Shown in pieces: positions 23,701-34,700 of a stretch of DNA of 64,000 bases. Positions within the stretch are counted from its first letter, which is position 1. Each line of letters starts with the position of its first letter. This stretch comes from Gremmenia infestans. Taxonomy: Eukaryota > Ascomycota > Leotiomycetes > Helotiales > Hamatocanthoscyphaceae. Where the stretch lies: positions 310,001-374,000 of the forward strand of contig JAFEVB010000008.1 of NCBI GenBank assembly GCA_032629725.1, written 5' to 3'. Position numbers and translations under genes: made by a program. The notes beneath the pieces were generated by a model that was not told where the DNA came from, searched no databases, and was given only the letters and a program-made list of their open reading frames with translations.

Positions 23701-24852
23701 TTTAATAGCCTGAAAGTATATATTGCGTGCACTAGTATAGCGTCTGTGTAACTGGTCGGAAAAGGCTCTTATAGAGGCTAGCCTAGCGTGATTTATGTTT
23801 CGGCGGAGTGTTTTAAGTGAATCGTTCCACCACGGCTTGGCATTTGGCGCTAACCGGATTTGGGGTATGGAATCATGTGCGGCGCATAAAATAGCGCTAG
23901 TATAGCGTTCTGCCATATCGTCTAGCTGGTCCAAAGCTACTTTATAGCTTCTTTTTGCATCGATTTGTTCTAAGCTTCTTAAGCTATAGTTGTGACTTAA
24001 GCTATAGCTTAGCCGATGCAGTAAATCCTGGAGCGGTGACAGCTGGCATAAAAGTGTTTCACCAAATTTAGCCCAGTTTGCGCGTTTTGTATCGAATCGG
24101 GTGGTCTGTGGATCGGCTAAGCCTATTTGGGATCCTTGGATTATAAAGACTATGCCTAAGTGGTTAGAGCCTATATCCTCTACTACAGCCCAGTCTTAAA
24201 TGTGATTGGCTATAGAGCGATGGGCTAGTGTAAGGTTGATATTTGTGGGTCTAGCCATATGAGGGCGGTGGAAGGTGCTAATACCAGGGGTATTTAGGAG
24301 GGCTAAATCGTGGTAGTCGATCTAGTCTGCTAGCGCAATACCCTCTATATCGCGTGCCTTGTAAAGTGGGTCCTATCAAGGGTTGTAGGCATTAAAGTCC
24401 CCGCAAAATACCAAATCGAGAGGCGGTATAAGCTGCTATAAGCACCGTGCTAGCGTACGGGTATCCGAATCAGGTAATTGGTGCTTTTTGTTATAAATAT
24501 TATAAACGTTAATTATATAGTCTTAGTCTATAATATCTAGCACTTGGAAGTCGGAATCGTATGGCGATTCGGAGGCTAGGGCAACTCTAGGGCGGTAAGA
24601 CCTGGCAATATATGCTATTGTGCGTGGTGTAAAGTCTAGGCTAGGCCTATTCGGGAAGAGTTAAGTGAATGAGGAGTGTGAAATGGATCGTATTTCACCC
24701 GAATCTTTAGTGATAATATAAGGCTCTTAAACTAGTATAATATCGACATCTAGCTTAATTGCCACTTGTAGAGCGGATTCTATATTATAGGCGGCTGAAT
24801 TTAAATTCACTTGGAGGATTTTGGTGCTAGCGCCTATTATAGAGAGGATTTA
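20760..24852 (-). pseudogene. LINE copy B ORF2 (endonuclease, reverse transcriptase, RNase H), RIP-broken
   Basis: Domain order is as in copy A, read on the minus strand: endonuclease about 24,190-24,830, reverse transcriptase about 22,330-23,380, RNase H about 21,450-21,840. The RT piece 22,324-22,758 is open for 144 codons and again shows FISYANDITLS, with YAND in place of YADD. The start codon equivalent to 15,809 in copy A is ATA here, a TpG-to-TpA change, so this copy has also lost the ORF2 initiator. Another open piece lies at 23,680-23,934. Ends are approximate. Confidence 0.82.
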
Positions 24853-26420
24853 GCGGCCTTTAATTGGATGCTTTAGTAGACTTCGCATGCAGCTGAGCTA
24901 GCCGTATGTGGACCCCCGCAGTTAGCGCATTTTAGGGATAAGGTGGGCATAGCTAGTCTTCGCATTGCATATAGTGCATATATGCTATTTCGTCTGATGT
25001 GGTTCGCTGCATAGCTAGCACCTAGCCTCTCTATGGCAGTAGTGTGATAAGTGGCCATAGCGCTGGCACCTAATATACTAGGCGGTCGGGCGCGTTGTAT
25101 AGTGTTTTTCACACCGCACTAAAATGCCAGCTATATATAGCCTATTTCAGATAGCAGCACTAGCCTCTTCAGGCGTAGCAAATGCGATTGCAACAGATCC
25201 AGCTGCTTGTTTTAACCGCTTTTCAGCCGATGAAAATCCAGTATAGGGTTGCCTAAAGGGGTTAGACCCTTATTAAAAGTCCGTATTTCGTCCTTTATAA
25301 GGTCCATCCCGTCTGGGCGGTTAAATACGCTAGTGGGGATCCTGTGGGCCACGATTTTATGCCATTCCACATCCTTCTAGGCGGTATAGCCGGGCAGAAT
25401 GTGGGTCTAGACGTCGCTTTTAGCTAGTAGAAAGTCGGATAAATAGGCTTCTGTGGTAGTAACTACTAGATTTGACTGTATAGACTTAGAAATAGAGAGT
25501 ATAACTGGGTCTTTAACTCCCTTGCTAGCAAAGGCGGTATTAAAGTCGTTGCAGGGCAGTAAGAGGTTAAAAATCATCGTTTTAGACTATTGGATCCTTA
25601 ATTAGGATAAGTCTACGGCTGGTCATCGGCTTCTTAGCGGCTGGTTTAGGCGGTGGGCGTGGTTTTTTAGCCGAATTAACTAAAATCCAGTCCGAATCAG
25701 GACTAGCGCTTTCTGCTGCGGCTGCATATAACCGATTTAGCGGGTGTAAGGGCTCCTTAGTGGTTTTCGGCTGTATAGCATTTTTCGGCCCGTTTTGGCG
25801 GTCCGGGACGGCAGTACTAGGCTTTTTTAGGTCGGTTTTCGGGTTTACGATCGATTTAGCGGTTATTTGCCAGGCGGTAGCCTCTAGCTTTTAGCTAGCG
25901 GATTCTATATGCGTAATCTTATTAGCTAAAATGGCAGAAACCTTTTTAATAGAGCCTTTTTTAAGATATTCGCGGAAAATCTCGATTAAATCAAGGATTT
26001 AGTCTTATTTTAGGCGGTCTGGTTTGGCAGCTGCAGCTTTAACTAGAAGGTCACGTGCCTTAGCTATAGCCTTATTTAAGGGTGAATTAAGAGTAAATCG
26101 GAGGTTTTTGGCTGGATTTAGAAGCGGTGTAGCTAGTCTATGCTTTATATTCGGGGTAAATAGGTTAGATATGTTAAATTGGCTGGATTAGGCAGTTGGG
26201 AAGCGGTGTGGGCTGGCAATATGCGGCTCTACAGATAACACATATGCAGCTGCAGGCGCAGATGCAGCTTTTAGCCAGGCTGCATCCCACTCTACAGGCG
26301 CTGCTAGGTCGTCGGTGCTATAAGAGGCATTATTGCTAGCGCCTATTACTATATTATCATTTTCTGCCGCTGCATGCCGGTGGCGGGGAAGTTATAGTGG
26401 TAAGGAGGGTGGTGGTTAGG
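24853..26420 (-). pseudogene. LINE copy B ORF1 (gag-like), RIP-broken
   Basis: This is the minus-strand equivalent of copy A ORF1, with the CCHC knuckle region at about 24,880-25,085. The same Gln codon before the first knuckle is a stop. A few single-base indels against copy A (near 25,235-25,250) put the middle part in other frames. Ends are approximate. Confidence 0.75.
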
Positions 26421-26614
26421 CGGCCACGAGGGGTTAAAAACCCTTCGGATGCACCGCTTTCACTTATTTTCCATCCGATTGCTTTAAAAGCGGTATTAAA
26501 TAAAAGCTAAGATTAAGGCGGTTAGAATGCTGGCGCGATCGGGCGATTTGGTTGGGTGGTTCAAAAGTTATAGGTGAATTCGTGAAAATCGGAAAAGTTT
26601 ATGCGCGTTTTTTG

Positions 26615-26628
26615 TGGTCTATATACTT
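26615..26628. repeat. Target-site duplication of LINE copy B, 5' side
   Basis: TGGTCTATATACTT, identical to 20,556-20,569. It marks the true 5' border of copy B and shows that the shared start of the palindrome (26,602) is about 12 bp inside the element. Confidence 0.85.
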
Positions 26629-27578
26629 TTCTAAAGGTAATAATCCTAGAAAGTATATAGTTCTAATAGTAAATTTATTACTAAGCTAGATCTATAGCTC
26701 TTAAGAATAAGAGCTTAAAAAAGAAGGTTATATTAAGATCTAATTATATAAGATTATAAAAATGCTCTATATAAAGCTTACTTAGATTCTAAGCTTTATA
26801 TATCTAAGAGTTTTCACTTTTAGACTTTTTAGATCTTTAGAGATTAGCTTATAAATACTATTTACTTTTCTGCTTTCTAAATTATAATTCTCTATTATTA
26901 AAATCCTTATATTTATAGATTTATAGAAAACATCTCTATATAGAAGAAAAACGCGGCGGAATAAAGACTTAATATTTTACTAGTACTAGAAAGTACAACT
27001 AAATAATTGCGCACATACTATAAAATACCGCAAGTTCATTCAGCCCCGTTTTTCTCCGATGTAGAGCACCTTATACAGGTAAATGGTCGTCGCTCCCTAT
27101 GTTTAATATAAGGGACGAGATATTATTCGGTTCTCTACGCCGAGTTTTAGATCCAGAGGTGCAAGGAAGCAGCGGAAACTGGTGGTCAAGGATCCAAATG
27201 CCACGCGACAGTGGAAAGTGAGGACAAAGCACAGGCCACCGCGTTCCGATTTAAAATAAAATAAAAATGCTTTCAAGAGGCGAGGGGGAAATCACAGGAG
27301 AATTATGGTCAAGAGAGTTATTTGAAATAGTTCATGCGTGTCTCATATTTGGTCAGTGCACTGCCACTGCCTAAGTAATGTACACCTTGTAAAAAGCAAA
27401 TCCCAGTGGCGAATAACTCCATGCCGTAACCGTGAAGACCCAATCCCATACCATTATGTTCCATTCAAATGCCCCCACGCGATCAACATTCCAAGTTCAG
27501 CGCGCCCCAAAGGCCAGTGAACAAGGCCGAGAAGATTGCATGCCAAGGTATCGAAAAGATTCAGACGCGCCCAGAAAT
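26629..27578. other. Border of the RIP block and histone H3 downstream region
   Basis: The first part (to about 27,000) is AT-rich and stop-dense like the spacer. Composition then returns to about 48% GC, and the rest is the downstream flank of the H3 gene, which ends at 27,579. Small open frames here overlap on both strands and look like chance. No tRNA or other RNA gene was recognised. Confidence 0.6.
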
Positions 27579-28265
27579 CTACGATCGCTCTCCGCGAAGA
27601 CGACGACTGATTGATGTTAGTTGATGCTATACAAGAGTGAGCGCGAGGGGCATGACTTACGCAAGCTGGATGTCCTTGGATTGAATGGTGACACGCTTGG
27701 CGTGGATGGCGCAAAGGTTGGTATCCTCAAAGAGGGAGACGAGGTAAGCCTCAACAGACTCCTGAAGGGCACCGATGGCGGAAGATTGGAATCGGAGGTC
27801 AGACTTGAAGTCCTGGGCGATCTCACGGACGAGACGTTGGAAGGGGAGCTTTCGGATCAGGAGCTCGGTGGACTTCTGGTAACGACGGATCTCACGGAGA
27901 GCGACGGTTCCTGTGAAGATGTTAGAAGGGTAGAAGCGAGGATGTGACGCGATGTTGAGACCAACCTGGCTTGTATCTGTGGGGCTTCTTGACACCTCCG
28001 GTGGATGGTGCAGATTTGCGAGCAGCCTTGGAAGCAAGTTGCTTACGAGGGGCCTTGCCTCCGGTGGATTTACTGTCGTACGTTAGCTTTGGATCGATGG
28101 AGGTGTTGTGCTGTGGAGGGGTTGAGACGCGTCGAAGTTGAGGCTGAAACGCAGCAACGACCACGGTCGCAATCTTCAACAAAAGACGACGATCGCGACG
28201 ACGCGATGAGGTGCACCAAGATAAGGAATAAATGCTTACCGGGCGGTTTGCTTGGTACGAGCCAT
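27579..28265 (-). CDS. H3: Histone H3
   Basis: Core nucleosome histone. Exons on the minus strand are 28265-28240, 28072-27966, 27910-27661 and 27606-27579. They sum to 411 nt, exactly 136 residues plus stop, the universal H3 length. The first exon encodes MARTKQTAR; the next carries the K9/K14/K27 tail ([13 protein letters not shown]), then [28 protein letters not shown] and the C-terminal RRLRGERS. Introns are 167, 55 and 54 bp with GT-AG ends and preserved phase. The gene is transcribed away from the H4 gene across an 803-bp shared promoter and ends about 0.6 kb from the RIP-damaged block. Confidence 0.98.
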
Positions 28266-29068
28266 TGTTGATGATGATTCAAGATGATTTGATGGAAAAG
28301 TGGTTATTGAGTGTGGTTGTTGTGTTGGGTGGTGGGTTGTCGATGATGATGTTGTTGAGTGGATGGAGAAGGGAAAGTGTGAGAAGTGGGAGGATGGATT
28401 ATTTGTAGTGCAGAAGACGCTAACGAGTGATCTGGTTGTGATTGCGCTAGTGGGGGGGATGCGCTTTCCGACTTGCAAATCCAGCGACTTTTGGAGCTCG
28501 CAACTTCAAAGCTCTTTGCCGACCAATCAGCAACCAGCATTTAACTTGCATGTTGGGGCTAAGCGAAGAAAGAGAACATCAACATGAAGAATTGATTGTA
28601 TGACAACTTTGAAGGCAAGCAGCATTTCTTTTATGACTCATCAATTCTATAGATAATTCTCGTAGTCGAAGGAACCATAATTCGTTCCATATTATCATAC
28701 TACAAGTGACGACGATGACTCTATATCTGTATCTTGCTTGGATGGATAATGAAACTTTGCTTTCCCCAGATTGCATCAAGCGCAGTGCATCCACCATCTA
28801 TCCACCGAAAACTCGCCACTTCCCTCCGACCAATCAGCAGGCCCCGCGTTTGTTGTGGTCGCTTCCCTCCCTTCGGGACTAGCGCCAACCCTTAGCTCGT
28901 GATTGCAGAAGCAGCGAACGCGCCTCGCTCAGTCAAATAGCCTCATCCCCTCCATCATTCTTACAAACTCCCAATCCACCAACATCCATTCATCATCTCC
29001 ACCACTTCTCGACATCATCACGTCGACCACCAAACACACACATCTCCCATCTCTAACAAATCTTCATC
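28266..29068. promoter_or_regulatory. Divergent histone H3/H4 promoter region with repeated CCAAT element
   Basis: This 803-bp gap separates the two histone start codons. The 14-mer CCGACCAATCAGCA occurs exactly twice in the same orientation, at 28,519-28,532 and 28,826-28,839, each holding a CCAAT box. CCAAT boxes bind the Hap/NF-Y complex and are common in histone promoters. One copy is 254 bp from the H3 start and the other 230 bp from the H4 start, so each gene may have its own copy. The region is otherwise non-coding. Confidence 0.6.
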
Positions 29069-29545
<477 letters not shown>

Positions 29546-31736
29546 GTTGGGTTTTCATGGTTATTCGATGTCTCTTATGAATTTCTTCCATGGCTTGAGG
29601 GCTGGAAGACGGGTGCTTTGGGATGGGTTTCACTTGCTGATTACGGTGTTTATTGTATCATACGGAATATGGGGGGTTTACGGCATGGTTGATAGTGCCC
29701 ATGAGATAACAAATCCGCCAAACATCATGACTTGAACACACTGCTCCCCTTTTGCTCGACTTTGCCTGTGAACATTGCTTCAACCTTGACGCGTCTCTTG
29801 TTTTGGTCGGCCTTTCCTAGTTCGGTGACCGTGTTAGTTTTCCAGTGATGACGAGTTCTAAACACCTGCCCGTGGTAGTCCGGGGTGGCAGTTGCTGAAC
29901 GCTGGCTTTGCTTGAAGGGGGGGAGGAAACCTTCTCTATTCATCGCCGCCTGTTCGTAGAAAGGATGAGTCACATTCTTTCAAGCCAGCAGTTCTGCATA
30001 CCTAGTTTGTCTGTGCCTAGAATCCAGCGAAAGTATCCCTGTATCGTATTTCCGGACGGTCGAATACCTCTTTCCTGCTTGCCCTTATGTAATAAAGATA
30101 CTTCAAAAACATGTTCATCGGTGTGTGCCCCCATTCTCTTCCCTATCCTCACCCCCAGCCTGAGGGGGGCGGGGGGGGGGTTGAAGAAGGCAGAGGGGAG
30201 GGGGAGAGAAAGAAGTCAATCTATTTAAAGTCAGTAATCCAGGCCTTAGGACCCATGCGCAGACGTGGCTACTTTGGCCCTCCCCCTTATCCAATTAGGC
30301 TATAAATTCCACGTAGCTTTCAATTGAACCCTTCCTGCCTCAACAGTCTCTGGAGAGCCTAGGCAGAGGAAACGCCCGATTAATCCATCAGTCTTGTGAA
30401 GTTTGTTACAATTTGTGACTTGTGACTTGAGGTCACTTCCCTTCGCCTCGTAAGACTAGCATCACTTGCCCGAACTTTCAATGATGGCAGATGTCTCTTC
30501 ACGCCGATGTTCATAGCATTAAAATCCTTAATTACTATCTTTACTCACCTGGGGGGTTCAATGGGGATTTTAGGGATAATACTTGGCTTCACTCAAAACT
30601 TTCTAGGGGCATAATAAGTTATACTTGGAAGTCCACCGGAATCGAGGGACATAGTAGCAAACTCTTAGGATCTTTGAAAGCTATCACCAATTAAGATTAG
30701 GCCAATAGAATGTTAAGCTGTAATATATATTCGGATGTTAAATATTATAGTTTCTGGCTTTCCGGTAAGAGACAGTCCAGTTTTAAAAAGGACTTGGTAT
30801 ATATTCAAAGCACTATATTTTTGACATAAGAAAGATATAACTTAATAAACAGCCTGGGTAAAAAGTATATTAAGGGTGATGATAGAAAACGAGTCACTTG
30901 AATTGATATGTTGTTATTAGCCGAGCTATAGGAAAAATTATAAGTTATATTAAAAAACAAGGAGAGAATAGGAGGGTTTGGGTTCTTTCAGGTAAATAGA
31001 AGCCCTAGAGTCATTAATTTATATCGGGTACTACTAATAAAAGACGTATAGTAAACGTGGTTCTAAACAATAATATTCTATAGGTTAGAAACCGTTTGGA
31101 CATTTGAATATCTACTCCTGACCCCCTTCTCCTTAAATATTGTAAGAATGTAAATATGATTTGGTAAGGAAAACCAATAAAGGCATTAAAGTTCCCAACG
31201 AATTTCTTCTCCCAAGAGACCTTTACAATAGTCTAATGAGCAGCTACATCCGAAGACTAGAACATGGCGGATAAAGCAAGGCTCAAGGGTTTTGATTAAA
31301 GATGTTTGTATCGGGGAACCTATGTCAAAATACACACTCCAATATGCCGTGCCGAAACTCCACCGGATCCTCAATCGTAGGTGTTCTCCGATGAGGTCTT
31401 TGGAGGAAGCTATCAAGCCGAGTTCCCGCAACCGCATCCCCATCTAGATACACGTTGGATGAGGCCGAGAGTAAATGAACCCGTTTGAACCAGCAACGAG
31501 GTTTTTTCAGTATGAATTTAGCCTAGAGAGGTACAAGAAAAGGGGAAACTACGCATGCGACTTGGCGACAAAGAATTATTTCAGGAGAAGCAACTGGACA
31601 CAATGGTAATATTGGAATGATATGCCAAACTGACCCTACATAACTAGGAACATAACAAGGAAGCTTTTCACCGCCTATTTTCCCCCACCCACAAACGCCA
31701 GGATTATCACACGCCCTAACTCCCTAACATACTTCA
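29546..31736. other. Intergenic region, H4 downstream to RPA190 downstream
   Basis: This is about 2.2 kb without a supported gene. It contains a G-rich run at about 30,162-30,180 and an AT-rich, stop-dense stretch at about 30,500-31,180. Between 31,186 and 31,443 there is an 85-codon minus-strand frame with no recognisable domain. The middle may be an old, RIP-eroded insertion, but no family could be named. Confidence 0.5.
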
Positions 31737-34700
31737 TCAGACATTAACCTCATCGCCTTTTCTAGTCGGGACCTGGGTCAACACATCGAAAGCACCAGTG
31801 CCGACCTTACTCATCCTCCCAATAACAATCCTGGAACTTGGACTTGAAAGATCGTCCCAATCGCCATCAGTGACAGCATCAGCTAGGAAGCCTACTGTTG
31901 TCTCAAAGCTCATCTTCATGAACGGACTGACACTGCCCCTCAACCCACTCCTGTTGAAAGGACTGAATCCTCCTCCCCTAGTCATGAAATCGGCGATCAA
32001 ATTCAGATGCCTATGATCAACACTAATTCCGTGACCTCCGAAAACACCCGACAGTTCCTGAATAATGGCTGCACGACAGGCCTCCACGCCATAGTTCCTG
32101 AGCATGGCCGCAATATCGTTGGTGGAGATGGTGTTGGGGTTTATGAGATCAGGGTAGCTCTGCATTGCCTTGAGGTTGACACCTGTCGTGTGCACAACTG
32201 GGACCTTGACAGTTTTGCCAGTTGCTAAATCTTGAATTTGTTCATCGGGAACGTAGGTACAAGAACCGATGTCTGCAATCTGTTGAATGAGAGACTGGCG
32301 CAAAGCATCTTCGACGATAGAAAGCATGAGGACTTTCGGGACATCCGCATCAAACTCGAGAGTAAGGTTGCACCACTCTCCAGAAGCTTCGTCGAAACGG
32401 AAGCGGACAATGTCGTTGCAATTCTTCATGACCCGAGCCTCCCTTTCTCCTGCCACGCTCTCGCGGCGCTTCGCAGTTGTTTTACTCGAGGAGTCACCCT
32501 CATCATCGCTACCAGGTTCGCGGGGACTGCCGCCAATTCCCTCATCTTCCATTTCTTCCACGTCTTCTTCCGGCTCAGCCTCCTTCTGCATCTGCGCTTG
32601 CACCCTGTCGTCATCCTCATCGTTTGCGGCATAGCTCACGGCCTCCGCACGGTTGGCCCTCTGCTTGTCGTTGGTAGCGTCGTCATCTCCATCATCATCA
32701 TCGTCCTCGTCGCCAGCTTCTCTTTCAACAGATGCTCGAGCCTCTTCGATCGTCCCAACCGACTTTCCAATCTCTGGTATTGCGGCGCTGCTAGCAGATG
32801 TTTTTGCCACCTTCTCTCCTTTCTTCAGGCCAAGTGCTTTCCGTGTGAGAGCTTGCAGTCGCGGTGCAAATTTCTTTTCCAGAGTATGGAGAACATCGGG
32901 GATACTGATTGCATATGTTTCGGTATACTCATCGGAGGGGAACAGTTTGATGGCAATGTCATAGACTTTTGCTTCAGAGTAAGCAACCCCCTTGCCAATG
33001 CGCTCGTTGACTGTGGCTTCGTCCAAGACTTCGGCGAGTGACAGAACACTGATGCTCTTTGCGAACTTCTCGCCACCTTCGGGAGATATTTCTTCATTGA
33101 GTCGCAATGTCATTGATGGCGTCGAAATATTTGCACTGGCGGTCATTACAATCTCTCGTAGACGGGGGATACCCAAGGTGACGTTTTTGGTAGAATGCCC
33201 AGCCAGATGGAAAGTGTTGAGAGTCATTTGTGTCGATGGCTCTCCAACAGATTGGCCGGCTACGATCCCGACTGCCTCACCTGGATCAACAACAGACTTC
33301 AAGTACTTTGCAACCAGGACTGGTTCCAAAGCCTTGCGAATACCAACACCTTTGGGGTGTGCCTTATCCTTAACCATTCCATCTGGGTTGGTTTCAAGAT
33401 AGTCTCTGAGGGAATTGAAAAACTTCTCTGATGTGGCATATCCATACTTTCCAGGGTTGAACGACGAAAGCACAGGATCCGGGCCATTGGGATCATTAGC
33501 CTTCGCATGTTTGAGTGCCTTCTTCATCTTCTTCAGTATGATATCCTTCTTTTCGAATATCGTGTCGTACTTCTGCTCACCATAGCTGAGCTGCGAAAGC
33601 TCGGATATGAGGTTTTCGAGGAGGAATTTGAAGTTCGTCAGATGCATCTGTTTGGTTACGTCGAGACCATCCTCGCCGTACAAAAATTGCACCAAGGAGC
33701 CATCAGAATCCCTGACTGAGGTGTCATATTCTACCTTTAATCCTTCCATGCCCTTGATAAGACATCTCTGAAGGTAACCAGATCTTGAAGTCTTGACGGC
33801 AGTATCAATCAAACCTTCTCTTCCAGCCATAGCATGGAAATAATACTCCTGGGGGCGGATGCCCGTCAAGAAACGGTTAACGATATAGCCACCAGCTCGA
33901 ATATTGGTCTCGAAAGGTCGGAAGCATGGCAAAGACTTTCCACTAACCATAAGAGGAACCCTCCGACCTTCCAAAACCTGTTGGCCAAGATTACAGGAAA
34001 TGAGGTTGGCATTGACAGCGCTTCCCTTCGCACCAGAGACCGTCATGTTCTGCATTTGGTTTTTTGGGAACTGCTTCACAAGGCCAAGAGGAAGGCATGC
34101 GAGGGTAATCTCTGAAGATAGGTCTCCAGACCGTTTGTTCATCATCACATCAAGGCCAGCTTGCTTCTTGTCGTCCCTCAGTACATCCTCCAATCGACTC
34201 ATCAACTCCGAGTCTGTATCCGACGGTTTCTGGTCAGATAAGGTGACATACTTGGCTGCTACATCTAGACCAAGATTCTGAGCGCCTTTCAATTTTTCCT
34301 TCCGGTTTTGCTCGCCTTTAGGGGTTAGACGTAGATCATCCATGCCACAGGTAAAGGCTCTCATATGCAGGAACTTAGTGAGTAGCCGACCAAGTATACT
34401 AAGCATCTTTCCAGCCGCGGTCGGTCCGTACACTTCATGAATGGAGTGGATGAAACCACCACCGGCAGGCCCGATTTGCGCCTTGTCGAGAATTCCTGTG
34501 ACGAACTCTCCTCCGTTAAAACGGACCATGCCTTCTTCTTCGGCATTTGTACCCCAGCGATCACCCGGAACCGAGGATTTGCTTGTAAGTACCAAAGGAG
34601 CACAATTAACAGGTTTGATATTCTTCAGAATCGTGGTAATGACCTGCTTTCCGGTCCAACGTGGGGATGGCTTAATGATAGCAGGTGGAACAGTTTCTAT

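Larger units (their letters stand above)
20570..26614 (-). mobile_element. Tad1-like LINE (non-LTR) retrotransposon, copy B
   Basis: This is the reverse-complement partner of copy A, full length at 6,045 bp. The tail is an (ATT)n run from about 20,570 on the plus strand, and the 5' end lies against the second half of the 14-bp target-site duplication, beginning ACAAAAAACGCGC when read on the minus strand. ORF layout matches copy A. Differences from copy A are mostly C/T and G/A transitions plus a few indels. In several places copy B keeps a C or G that copy A lost, and the reverse. It is inactive. Confidence 0.9.

Noticed and set aside
28304..28587. Frames in the H3 upstream region on both strands
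   Set aside because: They are built of simple Ser/Thr/His or Gly/Val runs within the histone promoter; no domain.
30150..30185. G-rich run as a possible regulatory G-quadruplex
   Set aside because: The run is a near-homopolymer without the spaced G tracts of a typical quadruplex and sits far from any start.
31186..31443. 85-codon minus-strand frame downstream of RPA190
   Set aside because: It reads partly protein-like but has no domain and lies in an eroded AT-rich intergenic region; a pseudogene fragment is possible but not supportable.
32232..33041. 269-codon plus-strand open frame
   Set aside because: It lies antisense within the RPA190 coding exon; the composition is explained by the codon pattern of the opposite strand.
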